Source of the DNA: Vicinamibacterales bacterium
Lineage (GTDB): Bacteria > Acidobacteriota > Vicinamibacteria > Vicinamibacterales > UBA823
Reading direction: 5' to 3'
Length of the DNA stretch: 64,000 nucleotides
Assembly (NCBI GenBank): GCA_036012125.1
Contig: DASCOS010000034.1
Coordinates: forward strand, 1 to 64,000
In this document: positions 8,663 through 17,438 of the stretch, in pieces
Layout: every line of letters starts with the position of its first letter
How positions within the stretch are numbered: position 1 is the stretch's first letter
Translations under genes and position numbers: made by a program
Notes under the pieces: generated by a model
Databases searched by the model: none
What the model saw: the letters and a program-made list of their open reading frames with translations, nothing else
Told to the model about the DNA's origin: nothing

Positions 8663-10228
8663 TCAATAGGACACAAAATCAATCTTCCGCACATTTCCTT
8701 CGCTATCAACCGCATATCCATCAGGTGCCCCACCCTCCCAGGTTAGGTCAGGCAAGAGAGCGTGTAGCTCCCGCCGGTGGTCCTGAACTATTTCCTGGTT
8801 TGTGCGTTTGTAGGCCACGTTGTCCCATTCGTGTGGGTCAAGGTCGTGGTCGTAGAGTTCTTCCAGGTTGACATCGGGATAATAGATATAGCGGTAACGC
8901 TGGCTTCTCACGGCGTGCCCCACCACCGGTTCCTCGGTCCACGTGAACTGATAACTGGTCACCACTGGTGGAGTCGTCGCGTTGGGTTCTGTGAGTTGAG
9001 GAACCAGGCTTCTTCCATCCAGGTGTGCAGGCCGTTCATAGCCAGCCAGGTCAACCAGTGTGGGATAGAGGTCCATTAAGCTCACCGGTTGACCGCTGGT
9101 CGTGCCGGCCTGGGTCACTCCGGGCACGGACATCAGCAACGGTACGCGAGTGGACCGTTCCCAGAGGGTGAATTTCTCGATGTTTTCCTTTTCCCCCATA
9201 TGCATGCCGTGGTCAGACCACACCATCAGGATGGTATTTTCGGCGTAGGCCGAATTCTCCAACGCCTCCAACAGTCGGCCGAGCATGGCGTCGGCAAACG
9301 TGATCGACGCAGCATAGGACTGGACCACCTTCTCCCATTGCTGGTTCTCCACCACCCACTGATGGATCCACCGACGCCCATGGTCGAAAGCGTCCTCAAG
9401 GTCATCTGCCTTGACCTCAGGGAGGACGATGTCTTCCAAGGGATACAAGTCAAAATATTTCTGAGGTACCTCCCAGGGGTCGTGCGGTTTCCACGTCCCC
9501 ACCCCGAGAAAAAATGGCCTGTCGTGTTCCTGGCTGAGCTGGTAACGAGCCCAGTCCATAACATGATAGTCAGCCATTTTTTCGTCTTGGACCGTCACTG
9601 GACCCCACGTCCACCAGCCGCCCTCGCCACCGGGTCGGGTCGAGTTGTCGACCTCGGGAGGGTAAATCACGTCGTTGGACGCCCGAATCTGGTAGGGGTG
9701 GGAGATGTAGGAACTTGGGTAATAGAAGTCCCAGTTGTCCGGTTCGACCTGGCTCGTGGGTGCCCATGGTGGGGCCTGGCTGTGATAGAGCTTTCCGGCG
9801 CCCAGGGTCTTGTAGCCACGATTCTTGAAAAACTGTTCAAGGGTCTCCACCTGCTCCAGCCCCTCAAAGCCTCGCCACTCGGGGCCATCTCCCCAGAACA
9901 CATTCTCCGCTCCTGACCGAGCGTGATGGACGCCGCTGAGGATGGCGGTTCGGGTAGGCGCGCAGGCCGGAGCCGGGGTGTGCGCGTTGGTGAACACCAT
10001 GGAAGAGGCTGCCAGGCGGTCCAGGTTCGGGGTGTGAACCTTCATGCCTGGATGACCGTTCATAAACCCGACCCAGTCATTCAAATCGTCCGCCGCGATG
10101 AACAAAATGTTGGGCTTCGAGTTCCTACTTGGGACTTGCGTGGTTCCACAGTTAGTGCCTACAAGAACCAGTGCCACTAGCACGATAAGTTTGAGCATAG
10201 GCAGCATTCCTAGTGTGTGTTTATCCAT
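8663..10228 (-). CDS. Exported type I sulfatase (iduronate-2-sulfatase-like)
   Basis: A 521-residue member of the alkaline-phosphatase/sulfatase superfamily. The metal-binding N-terminus NILFIAADDLNDW (from residue 40) and the maturation motif CAPTR, with the formylglycine-precursor cysteine at residue 89, are intact. SDHGMHMGEKENIEKFTLWE supplies the second metal and active-site cluster. LNDW and WKPHDPWEVP resemble the iduronate-2-sulfatase subgroup. A hydrophobic leader is present, but its Cys is preceded by GTN, a poor lipobox, so ordinary secretion is more likely. The start overlaps the end of vsr by 8 bases, suggesting translational coupling to the upstream mini-operon. It needs formylglycine conversion to be active, and no credible FGE is encoded here. 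Confidence 0.88.
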   Translation of the reverse strand: MDKHTLGMLPMLKLIVLVALVLVGTNCGTTQVPSRNSKPNILFIAADDLNDWVGFMNGHPGMKVHTPNLDRLAASSMVFTNAHTPAPACAPTRTAILSGVHHARSGAENVFWGDGPEWRGFEGLEQVETLEQFFKNRGYKTLGAGKLYHSQAPPWAPTSQVEPDNWDFYYPSSYISHPYQIRASNDVIYPPEVDNSTRPGGEGGWWTWGPVTVQDEKMADYHVMDWARYQLSQEHDRPFFLGVGTWKPHDPWEVPQKYFDLYPLEDIVLPEVKADDLEDAFDHGRRWIHQWVVENQQWEKVVQSYAASITFADAMLGRLLEALENSAYAENTILMVWSDHGMHMGEKENIEKFTLWERSTRVPLLMSVPGVTQAGTTSGQPVSLMDLYPTLVDLAGYERPAHLDGRSLVPQLTEPNATTPPVVTSYQFTWTEEPVVGHAVRSQRYRYIYYPDVNLEELYDHDLDPHEWDNVAYKRTNQEIVQDHRRELHALLPDLTWEGGAPDGYAVDSEGNVRKIDFVSY

Positions 10229-10580
10229 GACCCGACGCTCCCTTAATTGTGCCCGACAATCGTCGTCCCTGAATCCATCGGGTTAACCGGTCTGCCACAG
10301 CTTCCAGCCGATCTTCTGATACTCCTCGGACAGCACATTCCCAGACTGTCATTGTTCTCCAGCCACGCGCCCGCAACTCTTTAAGTGTCCTGGCATCGAC
10401 AGACCGATTGCGATCAATCTTCTTGCGCCAGAACACCCTGTTGGATTTTGGCCACCTGAACAGATGACAGCCATGTCCGTGCCAGAAACACCCATGCACG
10501 AACACGACCGCCTTGTAACGCCGAAACGTGAGGTCAGGCTTGCCAGGCAATGCCGGTGAATTACACGTTCCTGGGTGCAA
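10221..10580 (-). pseudogene. vsr: 5'-truncated very-short-patch-repair endonuclease (Vsr)
   Basis: The 119-codon reading frame is clearly Vsr from the first active-site segment onward: LPGKPDLTF holds the catalytic Asp, FVHGCFWHGHGCHLF holds the catalytic His pair and three zinc ligands, and WECAVRG holds the last zinc Cys. Vsr nicks beside T:G mismatches made by deamination of 5-methylcytosine. E. coli Vsr has about 50 residues before this Asp, including a catalytic Glu; here only 15 precede it from the TTG start at 10580. In-frame codons further upstream do not resemble the Vsr N-terminus. The region overlaps, in another frame, the tail of the upstream membrane-protein gene. No cytosine methylase lies nearby. 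A deletion that removed the vsr 5' end is the simplest reading; a sequencing frameshift is the alternative. Confidence 0.7.
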
Positions 10581-11263
10581 AAATCGAAGAAGTCGAGCGG
10601 CTCTTCTGCTCGCCTCGTGGTGTCGTCGTAGAGTTCACGCCACTGGTTCAGGAACGGTGACCAGAATGTCCGGCTCCACCGACCCGTCCTGATTAGCGGT
10701 GCTTCCAACGCTTCTTGTTCAACACGGGAAAGATGCCCGGCAGTCAATACTCCTGCCCTGCCTACGGCGGTTATGGCTTTCCGCATTCTGCGGAGCTGCC
10801 ACTGTCGTGATGATAGAGGTATGACAAGGAGGCATAACAAACCGATAAAGACACTCGCAATCAGCCGAAGAAACCAGATGCGGACATCTATGGAAAGTGT
10901 CGCATTCTGCTTAACGGAGTCTGAAACATCGTCAGGCACGGTCACCTTGACGCTTACCTCGTCATAGAACCGTGCCTTGATCCTGCCAAGCCAATCCCGG
11001 GGGGGCGGGACGAGTGCGAAGGTGACAGTGTAGGTGCCGGGGAGTAGGTCGTTAGTCACGTAGCGACCCTCACTATCTGTAATCTTAGGAGGGTCAACCA
11101 CGACACTACCGTCTTCGCTCCTTACGGAAACGGAGACGTTCTGTAGCTCAGCTCCACTTTCTGTGAACCAGGTAACCACGCCCTCAAGCGGGGCTTGGGC
11201 AAACGCGGCTGCCGGCAACATCAGTAAAGACAGCGCGACAAAAAGCGACTTCGACAGTTGCAT
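10349..11263 (-). CDS. Exported regulatory-domain (CarboxypepD_reg-like) membrane protein, C-terminus probably spurious
   Basis: A signal peptide (SLLMLPAAAFA) precedes one beta-sandwich domain of the carboxypeptidase regulatory type at about residues 24-115 (GVVTWFTESGAELQNVSVSV, then SEGRYVTNDLLPGTYTVTF). A single transmembrane helix (FLRLIASVFIGLLCLLVIPL) sits at about 130-150, followed by a basic cytoplasmic tail. The last ~77 codons are read through the vsr coding region in a different frame and look unnatural (cysteine- and arginine-rich), so the native protein probably ended near residue 227. This supports a deletion that fused the two genes out of frame. Function unknown. Confidence 0.6.
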   Translation of the reverse strand: MQLSKSLFVALSLLMLPAAAFAQAPLEGVVTWFTESGAELQNVSVSVRSEDGSVVVDPPKITDSEGRYVTNDLLPGTYTVTFALVPPPRDWLGRIKARFYDEVSVKVTVPDDVSDSVKQNATLSIDVRIWFLRLIASVFIGLLCLLVIPLSSRQWQLRRMRKAITAVGRAGVLTAGHLSRVEQEALEAPLIRTGRWSRTFWSPFLNQWRELYDDTTRRAEEPLDFFDFCTQERVIHRHCLASLTSRFGVTRRSCSCMGVSGTDMAVICSGGQNPTGCSGARRLIAIGLSMPGHLKSCGRVAGEQ

Positions 11264-11296
11264 CGCGTTAGAACAATCGAGCTTATGCCAGCGGGC

Positions 11297-11572
11297 TTAC
11301 GTCTGGGAGACTGAGAAAACCGTTCCCTGGGAAGAGAGACAACCGGTAGCAGTTCCAAGCCTTAACGGAACCTCAAACCCAACCGAAAGTCTCGCTCCAC
11401 CGGTCAGCATACCGCGAGATGGACAAGGCAGGGGAACAGGAATGTAGGTATCGAGGAAATGGTGCGAGTTTCCCAGATTTGCACAGAGAATGCCACCGTC
11501 AAGAAAACTCTGACCTATAAGATGTTGCGAACCGCCGCACACGAATGCCAAAGGGCAGGTCCACATGGACAC
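11297..11572 (-). other. Spacer between symporter and membrane-protein genes; doubtful 91-codon ORF
   Basis: The 327-base gap holds one minus-strand open frame with no ribosome site and no recognisable family. Its later part (ARLSVGFEVPLRLG) could be an outer-membrane beta-strand, so it may be the remnant of a barrel protein, but the cysteine and proline content argues against a working protein. I see no other signal in this gap. Confidence 0.2.
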
Positions 11573-11591
11573 AGTCGTTCTTTTGAGCAGT

Positions 11592-13013
11592 TCATCTTTC
11601 GAACCGTCCCCCCGACTCCCTCAAAAGCGGCTTGATGAACATCAAGTAACCCAGAATGCCAAACACCATAGCAGGAGCGACCTCATAGATGATTGCGCCC
11701 CAACCAAGCGCTCTCCAGCCCAACGCAATCGCCGTGCAACTGGTCATGACCAGCAGAGCCTTGGTCTCCGTGAGTTTCTCACCGAGGGCATAAAGAATGA
11801 TCAGCGGAGCGAAGGCCGCAGCCAGTACAGACCACGCATACAGCACGAGCACAAAGACACTGTCTATCCCGAACAGTGAAATGGCCAGTGCAACCATGGT
11901 GACGACTGCCGTCGCGAACCTCCTGAACCACACAGAACCCCCTCTCTGACCGGCGATGTCTTCCGTCAGGGCCGCACTGCACCCGAGAATCTGGGAGTCA
12001 GCAGTCGACATCGAAGCCGCAACAATTCCGGCCAGCACCAGGCCGACAAGAATCTCCGGCAGCAGCGCTGTGGTCATCATCGGCAGCGCCAGCTCAGGGT
12101 CGAATGCCGAGGTGTCAGGAAAGATTAACCTGGCGCTCAGGCCGACCGAGAACGTCAGGACGCAAAACGCGAAGTAGGCACTGTAGTAATACGTCCGCGC
12201 TTTTCTCATGTGCCCCGGGTCATCAAGGGCCATGAACCGGATCATGACGTGAGGTTGCGCGATGATTCCCACTCCCCCGGCGACATAGCCCAGAATGAAA
12301 AGCGCGATGGTCAGGACACCGTTACCTACAGTGGCAGGGAACAGATTGAGATAGGTTGGTGACACATTCCCGAGACGAGCAAAAAACGCCTCGACTCCAC
12401 CAATCTCCTGGACCCCGACGACAAGCATCATGGCCATGGCGAGAAACATCACCACCACCTGGGCGGCATCCGTCCAGATGGATGCACGGATTCCCCCGGT
12501 GAGGCAGTAAAGCAGGACAAGCACGCTGCCGAGAATCGCCCCGATGCTGTAGTCCCAGCCGAAAACCACATACAGCGCCTTGCTGCTCGCGTTGAACTGA
12601 GCCGCGGCATAAGCTCCCAGAAAGAGCACGGTGATGATGCCCGCCAGAAGGCGGACCTTCCTGAAATCATCTCCCCCCCAGGTCGCAACAAGGGAACCAA
12701 AGCTGAGATTGCTTCGCTGTTGCGACACCGCCCGCATCTTCGCGTGGATGAAAAAGCTGGCCAGAAAATCACCGGCCATCCAGGCGAACATCACCCAGAG
12801 CGATTCGAGCCCGCTGGCATAGGTGTAGCCGATGGCCCCGATGAACATGTAGCCACTGTTGTTGGTGGCCATCGCAGAGAGACCAACGAGCCAGGGACTG
12901 ACCGAGCGGCTGGCGACCAGGTAGTCAACGCTGCTCCTGTCGCTGCGAAGCGTCGAGGCGACGCCGATGGCAACAAACATCGCCAGGAAGATGACGAAGC
13001 TCGTGATGATCAT
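11592..13013 (-). CDS. Sodium:solute symporter (SSS family)
   Basis: A 473-residue polytopic protein with about 13 hydrophobic segments. SSS-family marks are the early SVSPWLVGLSAMATNNSGYMF segment (sodium and substrate site in TM1), TGGIRASIWTDAAQ (the family signature around TM5), and SMSTADSQILGCSAALTEDI near the second sodium site. PutP-like transporters use this architecture for proline, and others take sugars or carboxylates; the substrate is not determinable here. The gene follows the ARPP-1 gene on the same strand after about 100 bases that contain a GC-rich hairpin. A weak site, AAAGAGCCGACC, precedes ATG. Confidence 0.88.
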   Translation of the reverse strand: MIITSFVIFLAMFVAIGVASTLRSDRSSVDYLVASRSVSPWLVGLSAMATNNSGYMFIGAIGYTYASGLESLWVMFAWMAGDFLASFFIHAKMRAVSQQRSNLSFGSLVATWGGDDFRKVRLLAGIITVLFLGAYAAAQFNASSKALYVVFGWDYSIGAILGSVLVLLYCLTGGIRASIWTDAAQVVVMFLAMAMMLVVGVQEIGGVEAFFARLGNVSPTYLNLFPATVGNGVLTIALFILGYVAGGVGIIAQPHVMIRFMALDDPGHMRKARTYYYSAYFAFCVLTFSVGLSARLIFPDTSAFDPELALPMMTTALLPEILVGLVLAGIVAASMSTADSQILGCSAALTEDIAGQRGGSVWFRRFATAVVTMVALAISLFGIDSVFVLVLYAWSVLAAAFAPLIILYALGEKLTETKALLVMTSCTAIALGWRALGWGAIIYEVAPAMVFGILGYLMFIKPLLRESGGRFER

Positions 13014-13032
13014 GGTCGGCTCTTTACACCCA

Positions 13033-13052
13033 CGCCGCTTCCGGTGGCGGCG
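13033..13052 (-). terminator. GC-rich hairpin between ARPP-1 and symporter genes
   Basis: CGCCGC and GCGGCG form a 6-bp stem with an 8-base loop, about 60 bases past the ARPP-1 gene stop and 20 bases before the symporter start. No U-tract follows. It could be a weak terminator or a leader structure of the symporter mRNA. Confidence 0.3.
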
Positions 13053-13111
13053 CGGTGCAGACCTAGATCCTACAGCTGCCTAGCGGGGAATGGAATGCGG
13101 CAGCCTGCCAC

Positions 13112-14023
13112 TCAGCCGGCAAACGCCGCGAGGTGTACGAGGCTGTCTTCCACGAGGAGCGCCCCACTGGTCGCATCATTCCCGCCGAAACGGGCGTCCC
13201 ATCCCATCCCGACGCTCGGCCACCCCTTCCAGGAGCCGGCACAGAGATGCTCGATGAGGTCCTCCGGGGAGCGTCGAGTCCTGTCCGCCGGCTTCCCCTT
13301 CTCGATCGCATCGATGGCCCAGCTCCGAACGAGTCGTGGACTGAACGTGCGCCACGTGGAGCTGGCATCGAACAGTTCCACGCCACATTCGTGCCCATCC
13401 AGCGTGAAGACCGCTCCGACCTGATGCTCCACCGGAGTGCACCGGTCCACGAACCTGTCCAGGCGATTGCTCCGGTCGGCGTAGATATCCTCCATCGCGT
13501 CAGTGTCTGAGGACACCCCCATGCGCTGCGCCTTCTGCGAGATCTCATCCCACACCGCACCCTGGTCCGCACGGGGAGGCTGTTCCATACGCAGCTGCTG
13601 CGAAACGTGACGCATTTTGGTTGCCCGCGCCGTCTGGTGCATCATGTGGTCGCTTGTCCTGAACACGCCAGGCCGAGTGGACCATCGGCCCTGCTCAACA
13701 CACGTCACCGGAATCGTCGTCTTGGATTTTGGTGCCACCATGATGCTCAGGTTCACGATGCGATTCTGCTTTGCCCCGAGCAGCTGTTCCCCGTCCACAA
13801 TCAGCACCGGCAGCGAACCCTTGTTGATTACGTGCAGTTCCGGTACACGTCCGGAATCGGAAACCTCCTGAACCGAGCACTCACCACGGGCGAGCGCCTC
13901 CGCGAGCGTGAGATACTGCGCCTTCCCCGCTGCCGGATACAGTAACGGTGTCATGCCGAGCCGGTCCTCCGTGAGCGTGTCCCCGCGTTGAACCTGTCGT
14001 AAAGCGATTTTGATTGTCTCCAT
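13112..14023 (-). CDS. ARPP-1 (DUF6569)-family protein
   Basis: A soluble protein without signal peptide. The start at 14023 (METIKIALRQ) is chosen over the ATG 18 bases upstream because AAGGAGGGCAAT sits in front of it. The pattern LTLAEALARGECSVQEVSDS, then VPELHVINKGSLPVLIVDGEQLLGAKQNRI and VPVT-type PVTCVEQGRWS, matches the ARPP-1 domain (DUF6569) proposed to occur with ADP-ribosylglycohydrolase and rhodanese/phosphatase proteins. No such partner is adjacent here. The C-terminal part, VGAVFTLDGHECGVELFDAS, is also typical of the family. Biochemical function is unknown. Confidence 0.72.
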   Translation of the reverse strand: METIKIALRQVQRGDTLTEDRLGMTPLLYPAAGKAQYLTLAEALARGECSVQEVSDSGRVPELHVINKGSLPVLIVDGEQLLGAKQNRIVNLSIMVAPKSKTTIPVTCVEQGRWSTRPGVFRTSDHMMHQTARATKMRHVSQQLRMEQPPRADQGAVWDEISQKAQRMGVSSDTDAMEDIYADRSNRLDRFVDRCTPVEHQVGAVFTLDGHECGVELFDASSTWRTFSPRLVRSWAIDAIEKGKPADRTRRSPEDLIEHLCAGSWKGWPSVGMGWDARFGGNDATSGALLVEDSLVHLAAFAG

Positions 14024-14182
14024 ATTGCCCTCCTTGGCCATGAATCAACAGATGAGAATACCCAGAGGGCGTGACAGACTAGGTCATTCTTGTTTTCGAA
14101 CCGCTGGTAATACAATTGTGCAGAGCTTCAGACTCTGACCACCGACCTGTTCCTGGAGCTTCCCGACACGAGGCCACTCACC

Positions 14183-16450
14183 ATGCTCAACCAGCTCACG
14201 AAATACATCGTCTACACCGCCATCGTGACGCTCTGCGGTGGAATTCACCTTGCCGCACAGACTGCGCCCGGACCGGAGCTCACCCTGGAGCGGGTCTTCA
14301 GTTCTGACGAGCTCATCCCTGAGACCTTCGGCCCGGCACGCTGGCTCGCTGACGGTTCGAGTTACACCACGGTGGAGCCATCAGCAGCATCGGCAGTTGG
14401 CCAGGACATCGTGCGGTATGACGCGGCCACCGGGAGCCGGCAGGTCCTGGTCTCATCAGCCAGGCTGATTCCTGAGGGTCACACCACGGCGCTTGAAATC
14501 GATGACTACCGCTGGTCACCCGACGGCCGTTTCTTGCTCCTCTTCACAAACAGTCGACGCGTGTGGCGACAGAACACCCGGGGGGATTACTGGGTCATCG
14601 ACCGTGAGACCTGGGCAATGCACCAGCTCGGCGGCGACGCCCGACCTTCCACACTCATGTTTGCCAAGTTTGCGCCCACCGGGAGACGGGTCGCGTATGT
14701 TCGCGAGCACAATCTTTACGTCGAAGCGTTTCCGGAAGGTCAGGTTCAGCAACTGACCAGTGACGGGTCGGACACCCTCATCAACGGCACCTTTGACTGG
14801 GTCTACGAGGAGGAACTCGGTTTACGCGACGGATACCGATGGAGTCCCGACGGACGGTTCATCGCCTACTGGCAACTCGACAGCAGCGAGGTGCGCAACT
14901 TTACCCTGATCAACAACACCGATTCGCTCTATCCGCAATTGGTCACGATTCCGTATCCGAAAGCCGGTGAGAGAAATTCCTCCGGTCGCATCGGCGTGGT
15001 CAGCGCCGAGGGTGGCGAGACGCAATGGATGGAGGTGCCTGGTGACCCGAGTAATCACTACATCGCACGGATGGACTGGGCTTACAGCTCTGAAACCATC
15101 GTGCTCCAGCAGTTGAATCGACTGCAGAACACGAATCGGGTAATGCTGGCTGATGCGGAAACAGGAGAGGTGAATACCCTGCTGACAGAGCTGGACGAGG
15201 CCTGGCTCGACGTCGGCAACGACCTCCGCTGGCTGAACACGGGAGCGGAATTCACCTGGGTCAGTGAGCGTGACGGCTGGCGCCATGTGTATCGTGTCTC
15301 GAGGGACGATGGAGACCCCATCCTCATCACCCCGGGAGACTTCGACGTCATCAGTGTCGAGGCCGTGGATGAGCCTGGTAACTGGCTTTACTTCATCGCC
15401 TCGCCAAGCAATCCCACGCAACGATATCTGTATCGGACCGCACTTGATGGACAGACCGAGCCGGAACGGCTCACACCTGCGAACGCTGCAGGAACGCACC
15501 GATACGACATCGCCCCTGGCGCCAGCTGGGCTTTTCACACCCACTCATCTTTTGGGACGCCTCCCGTCGTCAACGTGGTGAGGCTGCCCTCCCACGAGAT
15601 AGTACGCACACCGGTGACCAACGCAGCGCTCCGCGCGAGCCTGTCGACACTTGAACGCGGCACTGTGGAGTTCTTCCGCGTTGATATCGGCCAAGAGGTT
15701 GAACTGGACGGCTGGCGGATGATGCCTCCGGATTTTGACCCGACGAAGCGGTATCCAATTCTCTTTCATGTTTATGGCGAACCCGCCGGGCAAACCGTGT
15801 TAGACCGCTGGGGTGGAGACCGCTATCTCTGGCATCTCCTCTTGACGCAACGTGGGTATCTGGTGGTGAGCGTTGACAACCGGGGCACCCCGGCACCACG
15901 GGGTCGGGCCTGGCGAAAAAGCATTTACCGGCAGATCGGCATTCTGGCGAGCGCTGACCAGGCCGCGGCAGCCCGCGCAATTCTCGAGTGGCCTTACGTC
16001 GACCCGGCAAGGGTCGGTATCTGGGGCTGGAGTGGCGGGGGGTCCATGACGCTCAACATGATGTTTCGACATCCCGACATCTACCAGACCGGAATATCGG
16101 TGGCACCGGTCACCAACCAACGCTTCTACGACACGATTTACCAGGAACGTTACATGGGTTTACCTTCAGATAACGAAGCTGGTTTTACACACGGGTCGCC
16201 GATCACCCACGTCGACGGCCTAGAGGGGAACCTGCTTCTCGTACACGGAACAGGGGACGACAACGTTCACTATCAGAGCTCTGAAGCGCTCGTGAACGCA
16301 CTCATCGAAAAGAACAAGGTGTTTACAATGATGGCGTATCCCAATCGGACGCATTCTATTCGGGAGGGTGAGAACACCTCGAGGCACCTCTTCGAACTGC
16401 TGACCCGGTATCTGGAACAGCACCTCCCTCGAGGCCCATCGCTTCAGTGA
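14183..16450 (+). CDS. Secreted dipeptidyl peptidase IV-like serine peptidase (S9)
   Basis: A 755-residue enzyme with a signal peptide (TAIVTLCGGIHLAAQ), a DPP4 N-terminal beta-propeller and a C-terminal alpha/beta-hydrolase domain. The substrate amino-terminus is normally held by a Glu pair; here it is WVYEEEL, Glu209-211. The nucleophile is Ser617 in GWSGGGS (GWSYGG in most DPP4 enzymes), with Asp692/693 in GTGDDNVHYQ and His724 in NRTHSI. These features predict removal of X-Pro or X-Ala dipeptides from peptides in the periplasm. It works in the same direction as the Xaa-Pro aminopeptidase at 43.6 kb. A weak ACGAGG lies about 10 bases before ATG. Confidence 0.92.
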   Translation: MLNQLTKYIVYTAIVTLCGGIHLAAQTAPGPELTLERVFSSDELIPETFGPARWLADGSSYTTVEPSAASAVGQDIVRYDAATGSRQVLVSSARLIPEGHTTALEIDDYRWSPDGRFLLLFTNSRRVWRQNTRGDYWVIDRETWAMHQLGGDARPSTLMFAKFAPTGRRVAYVREHNLYVEAFPEGQVQQLTSDGSDTLINGTFDWVYEEELGLRDGYRWSPDGRFIAYWQLDSSEVRNFTLINNTDSLYPQLVTIPYPKAGERNSSGRIGVVSAEGGETQWMEVPGDPSNHYIARMDWAYSSETIVLQQLNRLQNTNRVMLADAETGEVNTLLTELDEAWLDVGNDLRWLNTGAEFTWVSERDGWRHVYRVSRDDGDPILITPGDFDVISVEAVDEPGNWLYFIASPSNPTQRYLYRTALDGQTEPERLTPANAAGTHRYDIAPGASWAFHTHSSFGTPPVVNVVRLPSHEIVRTPVTNAALRASLSTLERGTVEFFRVDIGQEVELDGWRMMPPDFDPTKRYPILFHVYGEPAGQTVLDRWGGDRYLWHLLLTQRGYLVVSVDNRGTPAPRGRAWRKSIYRQIGILASADQAAAARAILEWPYVDPARVGIWGWSGGGSMTLNMMFRHPDIYQTGISVAPVTNQRFYDTIYQERYMGLPSDNEAGFTHGSPITHVDGLEGNLLLVHGTGDDNVHYQSSEALVNALIEKNKVFTMMAYPNRTHSIREGENTSRHLFELLTRYLEQHLPRGPSLQ

Positions 16451-16499
16451 GCTTACTGTCGATCACCACAAACTGCATCTCAGCCCTACACTAGACCGG

Positions 16500-17345
16500 A
16501 TGAGCCAGATGAAATCACTCGACCTCGTATTGCGAGAACTTGCGGAAACGCTCAGAATCGAGCGACCCCTGACGGTGTTGGATGTCGAAACAACAGGCAC
16601 CAACACCAGGCGTGACCACGTTGTTCAGTTCGCGGCATCCTCAGTGACCCCCAGCGGCGAGGTCACGCACATCAACGAATTCATCAACCCGGAGATGCCG
16701 ATTCCAGCTGAAGTCACGGCCATTCACCACATCACTGATAGTGACGTGAAGGACAAGCCCGCCTTTCGTGAACACGCGCAGTCACTTGCCGACCAGCTCA
16801 CTGGTCACGACTTCGTGGCCTACAATCATCGGTTTGACCGAGATGTTCTGACGGCTGAATTTGAACGGGCCGGTGTGCCGTCGCCCTTTGTGAATGCACA
16901 TTGGCTTGACCCCTACAGGATCTGGCTGCATCTCGAGCCGCGTAAACTAATCAATGCCGTGGAGCGGTTCACGGGTGAACGGCCAGATGAGGCTGAAGCG
17001 CATCGGGCGAATGTGGATGTCGACCTTGCGGCTCAGGCCCTGGCCGGGCAACTGCGACGACACGCTGAAGCTGACTTGGATGCTACCTCGGTACAGGTAC
17101 TTGCGGAAACAACCGCCCCCCGTCATCCGGATTGGCTCGATGCTGAAGGAAAGATCCGGTGGCGCGGCGGCACCGCAAGACTTAACTTCGGGAAACACCT
17201 CGACGTGCCACTACAGGAAGTCCTGGAATCCGACCGTAAGTATTTGGAGTGGATGGCTGGGGACCGGAGTAACTTCGGAGGTGATGTTAAAACAATTATC
17301 AGCCTCGTGCTACAAGGTAAAATGCCGGACGAACCAAAGCGTTAG
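16500..17345 (+). CDS. DEDDh 3'-5' exonuclease (DnaQ-like) with ExoX-type C-terminal domain
   Basis: Residues 20-190 form an RNase T/DnaQ exonuclease: ExoI motif LDVETTG (Asp28, Glu30), ExoII in FVAYNHRFDRDVL (Asp), ExoIII in HRANVDVDLA (His, Asp), which is the DEDDh set. The C-terminal part, RLNFGKHLDVPLQEVLESDR then YLEWM, is the small domain seen after the nuclease in ExoX-like proteins. It probably trims DNA 3' ends in repair or proofreading. It lies 50 bases after the peptidase gene and just before rmuC, another nuclease-associated gene, so the two may share a transcript. Confidence 0.85.
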   Translation: MSQMKSLDLVLRELAETLRIERPLTVLDVETTGTNTRRDHVVQFAASSVTPSGEVTHINEFINPEMPIPAEVTAIHHITDSDVKDKPAFREHAQSLADQLTGHDFVAYNHRFDRDVLTAEFERAGVPSPFVNAHWLDPYRIWLHLEPRKLINAVERFTGERPDEAEAHRANVDVDLAAQALAGQLRRHAEADLDATSVQVLAETTAPRHPDWLDAEGKIRWRGGTARLNFGKHLDVPLQEVLESDRKYLEWMAGDRSNFGGDVKTIISLVLQGKMPDEPKR

Positions 17346-17438
17346 TAATGGCCAACATTCACAGTCGACAAGCCCCAACCTTCACCGCCCTAGCCGTCTA
17401 GCACGAGCACGGCGGGACTGGGGTCACAGGAGCACCCG

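Noticed and set aside
9089-9916. 275-codon ORF antisense to the first sulfatase
   Set aside because: Shadow of a strongly supported sulfatase gene with all catalytic motifs.
14822-15544. 240-codon ORF antisense to the dipeptidyl peptidase
   Set aside because: The sense frame has the complete catalytic triad and domain order; the antisense frame has no family features.
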